64,000 bases of DNA, taken from positions 35,404-99,403 of the forward strand of contig DDWT01000014.1 in the NCBI GenBank assembly GCA_002347365.1, written 5' to 3'. This DNA comes from Actinobacteria bacterium UBA2279. Lineage in GTDB: Bacteria; Actinomycetota; Coriobacteriia; Anaerosomatales; Anaerosomataceae. The translations under genes and the position numbers were made by a program. This document shows, piece after piece, positions 8,122 to 16,984 of the stretch (its first letter is position 1; each line of letters starts with the position of its first letter). The notes beneath the pieces were generated by a model, which worked only from the letters and a program-made list of their open reading frames with translations, was not told where the DNA came from and searched no databases.

Positions 8122-9009
8122 GTGTGTCCCGCCGCTAGCACGTTCACAGTGGCCGTCGCCTCGGGCAAAGGGGGCACCGGCAAGACACTCGTCGCGACCA
8201 ACCTCGCGGTAGCGCTCGCCCGGGGCGGTCGCGACGTCGTCTTGATCGACTGCGACGTGGAGGCGCCAAACGACCATCTCTTTTTCGTGGCGGACGTTCG
8301 GAAGCGCGCGGTCATGGTGCCGCTTGCCGAGGTGAACGTTGCCACGTGCACCGCGTGCGGAGCGTGTCGCGACGCCTGTGCCTATGGCGCCATCCGCATT
8401 CTCGGGGGCAACGTCATCGTGTTCCCGGAGCTGTGCCACGGTTGCGGCGCCTGCGTCATCGCGTGCCCGATAGACGCCATGGGAGAGAGTTCTCGCCGGG
8501 TCGGCGAGGTCTCGTGGGGGACCGTCACCGGCATCGGCGATGGCGGTCGGCTGAGTCTGGCGGGTGGCGCGCTCGACGTCGGTGACGTCAAGGCGCCCGA
8601 TGTCATTCGCGCTGCGAGGTCGGTGGACAGTTCGCATGAGATCGCGGTACTCGATGCACCGCCGGGGGTCTCCTGCGCCGCGGTCGCCGCGGTCACGGGT
8701 GCCGACCTGCTACTGCTCGTCACGGAGCCCACGCCGTTCGGCGAGCATGATCTGGACCTTGCGGTGCGTTTGGGCCGAGAGCTCGGCGTGCCGATGGCGG
8801 TCGTACTCAACCGCGCGGGTACGGGTTCAGTGGATATCGAGGCTCGGTGCGAGCGCGAAGGGGTGCCGGTCGTGGCATCGATCCCCTTCATGCGTGAGGT
8901 AGCCGAGAGCTACGCGGATGCGCGCCTTGCGGCCGATGAAGTGCCGGAGGTCGCCTCGGCCATAGAGGCAGTGGCGACCTTCCTCGCTGCAGTTGAGGTG
9001 GTCTCGTGA
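8122..9009 (+). CDS. MinD/Mrp-like P-loop ATPase with inserted 2x[4Fe-4S] ferredoxin, copy 1
   Basis: About 295 residues. The deviant Walker A motif SGKGGTGKT near the N-terminus is typical of the MinD/Mrp/NifH class, and a later DAPPG corresponds to switch II. Between them sits a ferredoxin insert with two cysteine quartets (CTACGACRDAC and CHGCGACVIAC). Paired ATPases of this design occur in orange-protein operons of sulfate reducers, where they associate with ORP. I chose the GTG at 8122, with GGAGG 12 bases upstream. A GTG at 8098 inside the previous gene is the alternative. It overlaps the next gene by 4 bases. Confidence 0.88.
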   Translation: MCPAASTFTVAVASGKGGTGKTLVATNLAVALARGGRDVVLIDCDVEAPNDHLFFVADVRKRAVMVPLAEVNVATCTACGACRDACAYGAIRILGGNVIVFPELCHGCGACVIACPIDAMGESSRRVGEVSWGTVTGIGDGGRLSLAGGALDVGDVKAPDVIRAARSVDSSHEIAVLDAPPGVSCAAVAAVTGADLLLLVTEPTPFGEHDLDLAVRLGRELGVPMAVVLNRAGTGSVDIEARCEREGVPVVASIPFMREVAESYADARLAADEVPEVASAIEAVATFLAAVEVVS

Positions 9010-9914
9010 AGACGCTCGTGGTCGCATCGGGCAAAGGCGGTACCGGCAAGACGACGCTGGCGGCGGCGTTCGCGCACTTCGCCGCGTTGGAACATCACGT
9101 CGTGGTAGCGGACTGCGACGTCGAAGCGGCCAACCTGCCGATAGCGCTTGGTGCGCGTGAGGTGGTGTGCCATGCGTTCGGGGGCGGGAGCGAGGCGGTC
9201 ATCGACACCGCGACGTGCACCGCATGCGGTGCGTGCGCAAGCATCTGCCGCTTCGCCGCGATCGGTCCGGTCCTGAACGGTGATGACGTCATGTATCGCG
9301 TCGACCCGTGGGCGTGCGAGGGCTGCGGTGCCTGCACGCTTGTGTGTCCTGCCGGCGCGGTGCAGATGCAGCCCAAACAGGCCGGTGAGGCGTGCACCGG
9401 GATCACGGACGTGGGCCCCATAGTATTCGGCAACCTTCGTCCGGGTGAGGACCTCTCGGGCAAGCTCGTCACCGAAGTGCGCGAGCGCGCCGGGCACCTT
9501 GCGGACACCGGAGACGATGTAGTGCTGATCATCGACGGTCCTCCCGGGATCGGTTGTCCGGTCATCGCCGCCATCGCCAACACCGACCATCTCATCGCAG
9601 TCACCGAACCGACCGCATCGGGCGAGCACGATCTCGATCGCCTCGTGCGACTGGCGCGCAAGCTGGATGTTTCCGTCTCGGCCGTACTGAACAAGGCCGA
9701 TCTGTCGGCAAGCGGCGCGGAGCGGATCAGGGCGTACTGCGCGGGGGCCGATGTCGTGCTCATCGGCGAGATACCCTTCGATCCGGCGCTGGCGGCTCTT
9801 CTCGGCGGAATGGCCGAGGGAAGCGGCATACCCGCGGCAGGAGAAGGTGAGGGCCCCGGTCTCATCGCGGTGCGGGCCGTGTGGGAGCGCCTGCGCGCGA
9901 TCATCGCTTCCTGA
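9006..9914 (+). CDS. MinD/Mrp-like P-loop ATPase with inserted 2x[4Fe-4S] ferredoxin, copy 2
   Basis: 302 residues, the paralogue and probable partner of the upstream ATPase. It has SGKGGTGKT, then CTACGACASICRF and CEGCGACTLVC cluster quartets, then the DGPPGIGCP switch. It is coupled by a GTGA overlap. The tandem arrangement fits a heterodimer that uses ATP and the ferredoxin modules to load or move a metal cluster on the NifX-like proteins; that role is inferred. Known relatives act in ORP complexes, with no defined enzyme activity. Confidence 0.88.
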   Translation: MKTLVVASGKGGTGKTTLAAAFAHFAALEHHVVVADCDVEAANLPIALGAREVVCHAFGGGSEAVIDTATCTACGACASICRFAAIGPVLNGDDVMYRVDPWACEGCGACTLVCPAGAVQMQPKQAGEACTGITDVGPIVFGNLRPGEDLSGKLVTEVRERAGHLADTGDDVVLIIDGPPGIGCPVIAAIANTDHLIAVTEPTASGEHDLDRLVRLARKLDVSVSAVLNKADLSASGAERIRAYCAGADVVLIGEIPFDPALAALLGGMAEGSGIPAAGEGEGPGLIAVRAVWERLRAIIAS

Positions 9915-9962
9915 CGCGAGGCCATGCTGAGCGTGACGGTAGCGCGCGTGGCGCCTACCTGG

Positions 9963-9986
9963 TGCTATACTCGGAAATCCATCCGA
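9963..9986 (+). promoter_or_regulatory. Candidate extended -10 promoter for the pan-nad operon
   Basis: TATACT at 9966-9971 is preceded by TGC, forming an extended -10; no convincing -35 is seen. A 5-bp inverted repeat (TCGGA/TCCGA, 9971-9986) follows directly. It lies about 70 bases upstream of panB. Confidence 0.4.
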
Positions 9987-10038
9987 GGAGGACTGCCTGG
10001 ACCCGGGGACGGGCTGGGACGGTCGGGAAGGAGCCGAG

Positions 10039-10926
10039 ATGAGCGCTGCCGCTCCGCAGGGCGCGGGCAAGCCCGTCACTACCCTGAAGCTTCGCGACAT
10101 GAAGGCCGCAGGGGAACCCATCGTCATGATCACCGCGTATGACGCGCCGTCCGCGCGCGTCGTGGATGCCGCAGGGGTCGACGCCGTGCTCGTGGGTGAC
10201 TCACTGGGTATGGTGTTGCTCGGCCACACGTCCACGCTTCCCGTCACCATGGACGACATGGTGCATCACACCTCTGCTGTCGCGCGTGGCATCACCCACG
10301 CGCTGCTCGTCGCCGACATGCCGTTCATGAGCTATCGCATCACGCATGAAGAGGCGTTGCGCAACGCTGCGCGCTTCCTCGCGGAAGCGGGTGCGCACGC
10401 GGTGAAGATCGAAGGCGGCGCCGATGTTGCGCCGCTGGTGGAGCGCATGGTCGCCGCCGGCATACCCGTGATGGGACATGTCGGTCTCACGCCACAGTCG
10501 GTCAACGTCTTCGGCGGCTACAAGGTGCAGGGCCGCGACGCTGATGCTGCGCTGAAGCTCGTCGAGGACTGTCTCGCGCTCGAGGCTGCAGGTGCGTTCG
10601 CCGTCGTCCTCGAGCTCATTCCGGCCGAGGTCGCGGCGCTCATCAGCGAGGAGCTGTCGATCCCGACGATCGGCATCGGTGCCGGCGGCGGGTGCGACGG
10701 CCAGGTGCAGGTCTTCCATGACCTGCTCGGCATGGGTGACTTCACGCCGAAGCATGCGAAGCGTTATGCCGAGGTCGGCGCGGCCATCACCCGGGCGGTC
10801 ACCGCCTACGCATCCGATGTGCGCGCCGGCTCGTTCCCGGGCGAGGAGCAGCTCACCCACGCGGAAGAGAGCGTCGTCGCCGAACTCGAGCGCGCGCTGC
10901 CTCTGACCTTTGAGGTGGAGTCGTAG
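10039..10926 (+). CDS. panB: 3-methyl-2-oxobutanoate hydroxymethyltransferase
   Basis: Transfers the one-carbon unit from methylene-tetrahydrofolate to alpha-ketoisovalerate to form ketopantoate, the first step of pantothenate synthesis. 295 residues, slightly long because of a short N-terminal tail. The motifs MITAYDAPSAR, VGDSLGMVLLG and VKIEGG are present. AAGGAG lies just upstream of the ATG at 10039. panC starts one base after its stop. panE and panD are not in this stretch. Confidence 0.95.
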   Translation: MSAAAPQGAGKPVTTLKLRDMKAAGEPIVMITAYDAPSARVVDAAGVDAVLVGDSLGMVLLGHTSTLPVTMDDMVHHTSAVARGITHALLVADMPFMSYRITHEEALRNAARFLAEAGAHAVKIEGGADVAPLVERMVAAGIPVMGHVGLTPQSVNVFGGYKVQGRDADAALKLVEDCLALEAAGAFAVVLELIPAEVAALISEELSIPTIGIGAGGGCDGQVQVFHDLLGMGDFTPKHAKRYAEVGAAITRAVTAYASDVRAGSFPGEEQLTHAEESVVAELERALPLTFEVES

Positions 10927-10927
10927 C

Positions 10928-11785
10928 ATGGAACGCCTATCCTCCAAAGCAGAGGTGCGAGGAGCCGTCCTGGCTGCCAGGCGCGAGGGGCAGCGCGTGG
11001 CGCTCGTACCTACCATGGGGGCGCTGCATGACGGGCACCTCTCACTGGTCCGGGCTGCCAGCGCGAGGGCTGATTACGTCGTCGTATCCATCTTCGTGAA
11101 CCCTACGCAGTTCGGTCCCGGCGAGGATTTCGAAGCCTACCCGCGAGACCTCGAACATGACCTGGCGGTGCTCGCCGCCGAGGGTGCCGACGTGGTGTTC
11201 ACGCCGAGCACGAGTTCGATGTACGCGGAAGATGCGACGGTCACCGTCGATCCCGGTCCGCTGGGCGATGTGTGGGAGGGTGCCGTCCGCCCGACGCACT
11301 TCGCGGGCGTGTGCACCGTGGTCTCGAAGCTGTTCTCGATCGTGGGCGCCGATCTGGCGTTCTTCGGCGAGAAGGACTATCAGCAGCTGCAGATCGTGAA
11401 GCGGATGGTCCGTGACCTGGACGTGCCGGTCAAAGTCGTCGGTTGCCCGATCGTGCGCGAGTGCGACGGACTGGCGATGTCGAGCCGAAACGCGTATCTC
11501 AGCGACGAGGAGCGCAAGGCGGCTACGGTACTGTATAGAGCACTGCGCACGGCCGAGACGCTCGCACTCGATGGCGAGCGGGATGCGCGCACGATCGCTG
11601 AAGCGATGCGGGACACCATCGAGTCAGAGCCGCTCGCGACGCTCGACTACGCCGACCTGGTGGATCCGACGACGTTGGAGCCGCTCGACACCCTGGCGAC
11701 GCACGGTCGGGCGGTCATAGCCGTCCGCCTCGGCGCGACCCGACTGATCGACAACATGGACATCCCGCGACAGGAGCAGCAGTGA
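10928..11785 (+). CDS. panC: Pantothenate synthetase
   Basis: ATP-dependent condensation of pantoate and beta-alanine. 285 residues, a typical length. The HIGH-type motif is in PTMGALHDGHLSLVRAA. VSIFVNPTQFGP, FFGEKDYQQL and the KMSKS-like MSSRNAYL segment are all present. I chose the ATG at 10928, just after the panB stop; an extension to 10910 lies inside panB. It overlaps nadA by 4 bases, so the CoA and NAD precursor genes are co-transcribed. Confidence 0.95.
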   Translation: MERLSSKAEVRGAVLAARREGQRVALVPTMGALHDGHLSLVRAASARADYVVVSIFVNPTQFGPGEDFEAYPRDLEHDLAVLAAEGADVVFTPSTSSMYAEDATVTVDPGPLGDVWEGAVRPTHFAGVCTVVSKLFSIVGADLAFFGEKDYQQLQIVKRMVRDLDVPVKVVGCPIVRECDGLAMSSRNAYLSDEERKAATVLYRALRTAETLALDGERDARTIAEAMRDTIESEPLATLDYADLVDPTTLEPLDTLATHGRAVIAVRLGATRLIDNMDIPRQEQQ

Positions 11786-12696
11786 CCGACGTCTATGCCT
11801 TGCACGCAGAGATCGCGCGGCTTGCCAAAGAGCGAGACGCCGTCATTCTGGCGCACAACTACCAGCGCGCCGAAGTCCAGGACACGGCCGACTTCGTCGG
11901 GGACTCCCTCGGACTATCGAAGATAGCGGCGGGGACGGACGCCTCGGTCATCGTCTTTGCGGGAGTGCATTTCATGGCCGAGACCGCCAAGATCCTGTCG
12001 CCCGACAAGACGGTGTTGCTTCCCGAGCCTCGTGCCGGGTGTCCAATGGCCGACATGATCACGGCCAAGCAGGCGGTCGCGTTCAAGGAGGCACATCCGG
12101 GGCTCCCTCTCGTCACCTACGTGAACTCCTCGGCGGCCGTCAAAGCAGTCACCGACATCTGTTGCACCTCCGCCAACGCGGTCGAAGTCGTCCGCTCGCT
12201 CGGCGAGCCAAAGGTCCTGTTCGCGCCCGATCGCAACCTCGGGGCGTGGGTCGCTTCGCAGCTCCCTGACGTTGAAGTGATCGCGTGGGACGGCTACTGT
12301 CCGGTGCACGACAGAGTCACCCCCGAGATGGTCATCGAGATGATGGACATCCATCCGCTGGCCGAGGTGCTCACCCACCCCGAATGCCGTCCGGACGTCA
12401 ACGCGCTGGCCGACGCGGTACTCTCCACCAGCGGGATGCTTCGTCACGTCGCGACCTCACAGGCGGATGAGTTCATCGTGGTCACCGAGGGCGGCCTACT
12501 GCACGGTCTGGGAAAGGCCGCGCGAGGCAAGCGCTTCTATGGTGTTGAGCCCAAGATGCTGTGTCCCAACATGAAGCTGACGACTCTCGAGAAGGTCCGC
12601 GACACGCTGCGCGACATGACCGGCGAAGTCATGGTGGCCGAGGAGATCCGGATCGCAGCGCTCGGCTCGGTGGAACGGATGGTCTCCGTTGGCTGA
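11782..12696 (+). CDS. nadA: Quinolinate synthase
   Basis: A [4Fe-4S] enzyme that condenses iminoaspartate with dihydroxyacetone phosphate to quinolinate. 304 residues. The three expected cluster cysteines are C87 (RAGCPMAD), C173 (GYCPVH) and C261 (MLCPNMK), spaced as in the short-form NadA family. The AHNYQRAEVQD motif near the N-terminus binds substrate. The GTG start overlaps the panC stop. The following nadB start overlaps its end. Confidence 0.95.
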   Translation: MTDVYALHAEIARLAKERDAVILAHNYQRAEVQDTADFVGDSLGLSKIAAGTDASVIVFAGVHFMAETAKILSPDKTVLLPEPRAGCPMADMITAKQAVAFKEAHPGLPLVTYVNSSAAVKAVTDICCTSANAVEVVRSLGEPKVLFAPDRNLGAWVASQLPDVEVIAWDGYCPVHDRVTPEMVIEMMDIHPLAEVLTHPECRPDVNALADAVLSTSGMLRHVATSQADEFIVVTEGGLLHGLGKAARGKRFYGVEPKMLCPNMKLTTLEKVRDTLRDMTGEVMVAEEIRIAALGSVERMVSVG

Positions 12697-14362
12697 GGCA
12701 GACGCCACCCGGCTACCCAACTCGCTGGGAAGGCGCTATCTCCTCGAGTTCGACACTGCCGAACTCATCTCGAAACACTACGATGTCCTCGTTATCGGCT
12801 CGGGTATCGCCGGGCTCACCGCTGCGCTCATGGCCTCGCGGTTGGGCAAGGTCGCGCTTGTGACCAAAGGCGAGGTCAAAGAGACGAACACGTGGTACGC
12901 ACAGGGCGGTATCGCCGGTGCGGTCGGCGAGGCCGATTCGGTCGAGCTTCACCTGGCCGACACCATCGTGGTCGGCCAGGGGCTGTGCGAATCCGATGTC
13001 GTGCGCGCGGTCGTGGCCGAGGCAGGCGAAGCGCTGCGGGATCTGGTGTCTTTGGGCGTGCACTTCGACCGGGGTGAAGACGGTCGCGTGGCACTGGCGC
13101 GCGAAGGCGGGCACAGCCTGCCGCGCGTGCTGCATTCGGGCGATGCGACCGGCGCCGAAGTCCAGAACACGCTGTCGGGTGTCGTGCGTCTCTCTCTGTC
13201 CATCGATGTCATCGAGAACGCCTTCCTCATCGACCTGCTGACGGCCGGGGACACCTGCGTGGGGGCGCTTATCCACGATCCCGAGACGCATCGGCCGCAG
13301 GCGTACTGGGCTGAGGCCACAGTGTTGGCGACCGGCGGCTGCGGTCAGGTCTACCGCGTCACGACCAACCCTCTCGTCGCGACCGGAGATGGTGTCGCTG
13401 CGGCGTGGCGCGCCGGAGCGGATGTCGCCGACCTGGAGTTCGTGCAGTTCCATCCCACCGCGCTCGACAGCGCCGCCAGCCCCAAGTTCCTTATCACCGA
13501 GGCGCTTCGCGGGGAGGGCGCCTACCTGCTGGACTGCGAGGAGCAGCGCTTCATGCTCGGCGTCCATCCGCTCGCCGAACTCGCTCCACGCGACGTCGTG
13601 AGCCGCGAGATCGAGAAGGTCATGGCGCGCTGCAAACGACCGAACGTGTGGCTCGATGCGCGCCACCTCGACGCCGCGTATCTCGAGAAGCGCTTTCCCA
13701 CGATCTGGGCGGCATGCAAAGACGCCGGTTTCAATCTGTCCGCCGACCTGATCCCGGTCGCGCCCGCCGCGCACTACATGATCGGTGGCGTCTGCATCGA
13801 CATCGACGGCCGGACGTCCATGCCGGGACTGTACGCATCGGGTGAGGCCACAGCTTCGGGTCTGCACGGGGCGAACCGGCTCGCGAGCAACTCGCTTCTG
13901 GAGGGACTGGTCTTCTCCCGAAGGATCATGCGGGTACTGGAGCGATCGGACACGCCACAGATGCCCACGCGGATCGTATCGGGACCGGTGCCTGCGACCG
14001 CGCTCTTCACCGGGCCGAAGGGTCGCCAGGCGCTGCAAGACACCATGAGCACGTTCGTGGGCATGACTCGCACTGAAGGCAGCCTGCGTGAGGCTGCAGC
14101 CGTCTTGGAGGGGCTGGCCGGAGTGCTCGACGTCAGCCTCCGGCGCCCCGAAGAGCTCGAGCTCCAGAACATGGTGACGGTCGCGACGCTCATCACGCAT
14201 GCGGCATGGCTGCGCGCCGAGAGCCGCGGTACGCACTTCCGGGGGGACTTCCCGGCTCGCGATGACGAGCGTTGGCGCGTACACACGATCTGGCGTCGCG
14301 GCGCGAAGCCCCGGATGGTGCCTCTGGCCGAGACGACAACGCCGGAACCACAGGAGGCGTGA
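12689..14362 (+). CDS. nadB: L-aspartate oxidase
   Basis: FAD enzyme of the fumarate reductase/succinate dehydrogenase class that makes iminoaspartate for NadA. 557 residues. The FAD-binding VIGSGIAGLTAAL motif is near residue 36. The TNTWYAQGGIAGAV, HSLPRVLH, EFVQFHPTAL and LHGANRLASNSLLEGL motifs are all present. The start appears to be a TTG at 12689 inside the end of nadA (8-base overlap), which gives a natural N-terminus (RRYLLEFDTAEL). Under anaerobic conditions fumarate is the likely electron acceptor. Confidence 0.93.
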   Translation: MAEADATRLPNSLGRRYLLEFDTAELISKHYDVLVIGSGIAGLTAALMASRLGKVALVTKGEVKETNTWYAQGGIAGAVGEADSVELHLADTIVVGQGLCESDVVRAVVAEAGEALRDLVSLGVHFDRGEDGRVALAREGGHSLPRVLHSGDATGAEVQNTLSGVVRLSLSIDVIENAFLIDLLTAGDTCVGALIHDPETHRPQAYWAEATVLATGGCGQVYRVTTNPLVATGDGVAAAWRAGADVADLEFVQFHPTALDSAASPKFLITEALRGEGAYLLDCEEQRFMLGVHPLAELAPRDVVSREIEKVMARCKRPNVWLDARHLDAAYLEKRFPTIWAACKDAGFNLSADLIPVAPAAHYMIGGVCIDIDGRTSMPGLYASGEATASGLHGANRLASNSLLEGLVFSRRIMRVLERSDTPQMPTRIVSGPVPATALFTGPKGRQALQDTMSTFVGMTRTEGSLREAAAVLEGLAGVLDVSLRRPEELELQNMVTVATLITHAAWLRAESRGTHFRGDFPARDDERWRVHTIWRRGAKPRMVPLAETTTPEPQEA

Positions 14363-15270
14363 TGTTCACACTTCCCGCATGCGACCAGCTTGTCGCCGCC
14401 GCGCTCGCCGAAGACCTTGGCGTACCTGCCGATCGTCTCCTGAGGCCGGGAGACCGTTCCTTGCTCGCTCGCGATGTGACGAGCGCGTCGGTCGTACCGG
14501 CCGAGGCGCGTTTCGCGGGCCGCATCGTGGCCAGACAGCAGTGTGTGGTGTGCGGACTCCCCGTCGCCGAACGCGTCTTCGAGATGCTGGCCGCAGCGGT
14601 CGGTCTCGGCGAAGAGGTCGAGGTATTCCCGCTCGTGGCCGAGGGCGCGACCGTGACTGCCGGCACACCCGTTGCCGAGGTGAGCGGCCCTGCCCGGGTC
14701 GTTCTTGCGGCCGAGCGGACCGCGCTCGACCTCGTGATGCTGCTCTCCGGGATCGCGACCGAGGCGGCACGCTGGCAGGCCGAGGCCGGCGAGGGGATGG
14801 CTGTCACCGACACGCGCAAGACGCTGCCCGGACTCCGCGCTCTATCGAAGTACGCTGTGGCGGTGGGTGGCGCACACAACCATCGGTCCGGGCTTTGGGA
14901 CATGGTGCTCGTCAAAGACAACCACATAGCACATGCGGGCGGGATCGGAGCCGCTGTCAAGGCAGCGCGTTCGGCATGCCCCGACCTGCTCGTCGAGGTC
15001 GAGGCGGATACCATCGCACAGGCGTTCGAGGCGTCTGCGGCAGGAGCGGACATCGTGTTGCTCGACAACATGGACGACCAGGCCACAACGGAGGCCGTGA
15101 GGGCCGTGCACGCTGCGTCTCCCGCTGAGCGACAGTGTCTGACGGAGGCATCCGGGGGCATCACCTTCGATAGACTTGCGAGCCTGCGAACGACGGGTGT
15201 CGATCGAGTGTCCTCCAGCGCGCTGACCCTTGCCCCGCCTGTCGATTTCGGGTTGGATGAAGTGACCTGA
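14362..15270 (+). CDS. nadC: Nicotinate-nucleotide pyrophosphorylase (quinolinate phosphoribosyltransferase)
   Basis: Converts quinolinate and PRPP to nicotinate mononucleotide. 302 residues, of normal length. The motifs AERTALDLVMLLSGIAT, TDTRKTLPGLR, HNHRSGLWDMVLVKDNH and EVEADTIAQAFEA are family hallmarks and hold the substrate-binding Arg and Lys residues. The ATG at 14362 overlaps the nadB stop (TGATG) and has GGAGG five bases upstream. It completes nadA-nadB-nadC. Confidence 0.95.
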   Translation: MFTLPACDQLVAAALAEDLGVPADRLLRPGDRSLLARDVTSASVVPAEARFAGRIVARQQCVVCGLPVAERVFEMLAAAVGLGEEVEVFPLVAEGATVTAGTPVAEVSGPARVVLAAERTALDLVMLLSGIATEAARWQAEAGEGMAVTDTRKTLPGLRALSKYAVAVGGAHNHRSGLWDMVLVKDNHIAHAGGIGAAVKAARSACPDLLVEVEADTIAQAFEASAAGADIVLLDNMDDQATTEAVRAVHAASPAERQCLTEASGGITFDRLASLRTTGVDRVSSSALTLAPPVDFGLDEVT

Positions 15271-15304
15271 CCGATCCCGGTCGCGATGATGTGAGGGGGA
15301 GCGT

Positions 15305-15820
15305 GTGGAATCCTATCAAGGTGCGCCGCTCGACATGTCGAAGTTCCGCAGGACGTACTTCACGTGCGGCCTACTGCCACTGATCGTCCCGTGGATGGGA
15401 TTCATACTCTGGTTCATGTACGGTTTCACCGACACGCCGGGCGCATCGATTCCCGTGTTTCAGGTCGTGTTGTTCGCAGTGATCGCTGTGGCGGCCGTCG
15501 CATTCGCACCCCGCATGCGGTCGCTCGGACTCCGTCAGACCGGTCCGGTGAAGCTGAAGACCGGCGAGATGGCGGAGGGCGAAGCCGCGGCGGTCTTTCG
15601 CATCTCGACATCTGCCATCAGCGGCATGGCCTTACCTGAGGTCGCGGTACTGCTCGGCTTCGTGCTCGGGTTTCTGAGCGACGGCAACTGGACGTATTTC
15701 ATCGTGTTCTCCGCGATCGGCGTTGTCGGGTGGGCGATCATGTTCCCTCGGCCCGCGCAGCTGCGTGAATGGTACGCTCTGCAGATGGGGCACGAACCGG
15801 CACCGTCGATCACCCGCTGA
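15305..15820 (+). CDS. Conserved hypothetical membrane protein
   Basis: 171 residues with about four hydrophobic segments (roughly 20-42, 50-70, 105-125, 130-150). It is separated by a soluble loop with the sequence RSLGLRQTGPVKLKTGEM. I do not recognise a family. GTG start with a GGGGGAG ribosome site just upstream. It follows nadC by 34 bases and is paired with the next small membrane protein, so the two may work together. Confidence 0.65.
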   Translation: MESYQGAPLDMSKFRRTYFTCGLLPLIVPWMGFILWFMYGFTDTPGASIPVFQVVLFAVIAVAAVAFAPRMRSLGLRQTGPVKLKTGEMAEGEAAAVFRISTSAISGMALPEVAVLLGFVLGFLSDGNWTYFIVFSAIGVVGWAIMFPRPAQLREWYALQMGHEPAPSITR

Positions 15821-15833
15821 CAAGAGGACTCCT

Positions 15834-16289
15834 TTGACCCCGGACACCGAGGCCATTCGCATCGCATACGTTGACTGGGTTCGCCGGTCAGCGATGCTCG
15901 GCTTCGTGCTGGTGTTGCTCATCGCTGCCGAGCAGATGGCAGTGCGCGCTGACTTCTGGGGGGCTCCGGGTGGCGGCGACGCTCTGCGCTACCTGTTCTG
16001 GGCGGCTGCTGTTGCCGGCGTGTTCATCGGGCGCGGGATGAAGAAGCGTGGTCCCCGCGGGGAAGAGATCGACGTCCTGCTCGCATCCCGGTCGCTGTCC
16101 TGGACGCTTGTGGGACTCGCACAGCTGCCCGCCGCTGTGGGCTTCGTTCTGTCGCTCATGTCGCGAAGCGCGCTCGATTTCTTCACGATGTTGCTCGTCT
16201 CCCTCGGCGCCTATGTCATGCTCTTCCCACACTACGGAGACTGGCTGGCGTGGGCGTCACCCGCGAGCGCAGGGGAGGGAGTCGAGTGA
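15834..16289 (+). CDS. Conserved hypothetical membrane protein
   Basis: 151 residues with about four predicted membrane segments (residues ~18-36, ~50-66, ~88-106, ~110-130). The cytoplasmic loop reads GRGMKKRGPRGEEIDVLLASRSLS. No recognised family. The start is inferred as a TTG at 15834 with AGAGGA five bases upstream. It overlaps the DedA gene by 4 bases. It may share ancestry with the preceding protein; I only see similar size and topology. Confidence 0.6.
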   Translation: MTPDTEAIRIAYVDWVRRSAMLGFVLVLLIAAEQMAVRADFWGAPGGGDALRYLFWAAAVAGVFIGRGMKKRGPRGEEIDVLLASRSLSWTLVGLAQLPAAVGFVLSLMSRSALDFFTMLLVSLGAYVMLFPHYGDWLAWASPASAGEGVE

Positions 16290-16984
16290 TCGCACCGCAG
16301 ACAGGGTTCGCACCGTTCGACTGGTTCCTCGCAGCGCTCGACAGCATGGGATACCTGATCGTTATGGGATTCACCATCTTCGAGAACCTGTTCATCATCG
16401 GCTCGGTCACGCCCGGTGAGACCGTCGTCATGGCGGCGGGGTTCGTCTCGGTGCAGGGCACCCTGAGCATGTGGCTCGTGGGCATCGCATCACTGTCGGG
16501 CACTCTCATTGGCAGTAACCTGAGCTACCTGTTCGGCAGACGCGGTGGCCGAGAGGCGCTCTTCCGCTGGGGCACCCGGTTTTTCGACGAGGACGACATC
16601 AAGGCCGCCGAGGAGTACTTCGAGATGCATGGCTCCAAGACCGTGCTCGTCTCGCGATTCGCCGCGGGCTTCAAGAACTGGGTCCCCGCGCTTGCAGGTG
16701 TCACGCGCATGAACCTTGCGGTATTCGAGTTGTGGACGCTGGCCGGGGCCATTCTGTACACGACGCTGATGATCGCGCTCGGGCGGATCTTCGCCGAGAA
16801 CTTCGACAAGGCGCTGCGTGTGGCGCGCAACCTCAGCTGGTTCGGCCTGTTCTTGTTGCTGGCGATGGTCGCATTCCTTGTGTGGGGTCGCCGCAGGTTC
16901 GTCGTGCGCCGGATCGAGCGGCTCGCGCTGCAGGCGGAGCTCGAAGAAGCGTTGGAGGAAGCGGGCGATGACGGGATCTCGTAG
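16286..16984 (+). CDS. DedA-family membrane protein
   Basis: 232 residues. The family core is visible: an ENLFIIGSVTPGETVVMAAGF segment containing the re-entrant E...PGE motif, GSNLSYLFGRRGG, and SRFAAGFKNWVPALAGVTRM with the conserved Arg and Gly residues. DedA/SNARE-associated proteins are thought to act as lipid (undecaprenyl phosphate or phospholipid) transporters or scramblases. GTG start at 16286 with GGGGAGG upstream. The 3' end overlaps birA by 17 bases. Confidence 0.88.
   Translation: MIAPQTGFAPFDWFLAALDSMGYLIVMGFTIFENLFIIGSVTPGETVVMAAGFVSVQGTLSMWLVGIASLSGTLIGSNLSYLFGRRGGREALFRWGTRFFDEDDIKAAEEYFEMHGSKTVLVSRFAAGFKNWVPALAGVTRMNLAVFELWTLAGAILYTTLMIALGRIFAENFDKALRVARNLSWFGLFLLLAMVAFLVWGRRRFVVRRIERLALQAELEEALEEAGDDGIS

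Noticed and set aside
7349..9914. Nitrogenase maturation genes
   Set aside because: The NifX-like and MinD-like proteins could suggest nif genes, but there is no nifHDK, nifE/N or full nifB, and the ferredoxin-MinD pair fits ORP-type operons better.
12713..14284. 523-codon minus-strand ORF opposite nadB
   Set aside because: Antisense shadow of nadB; no recognisable domains.
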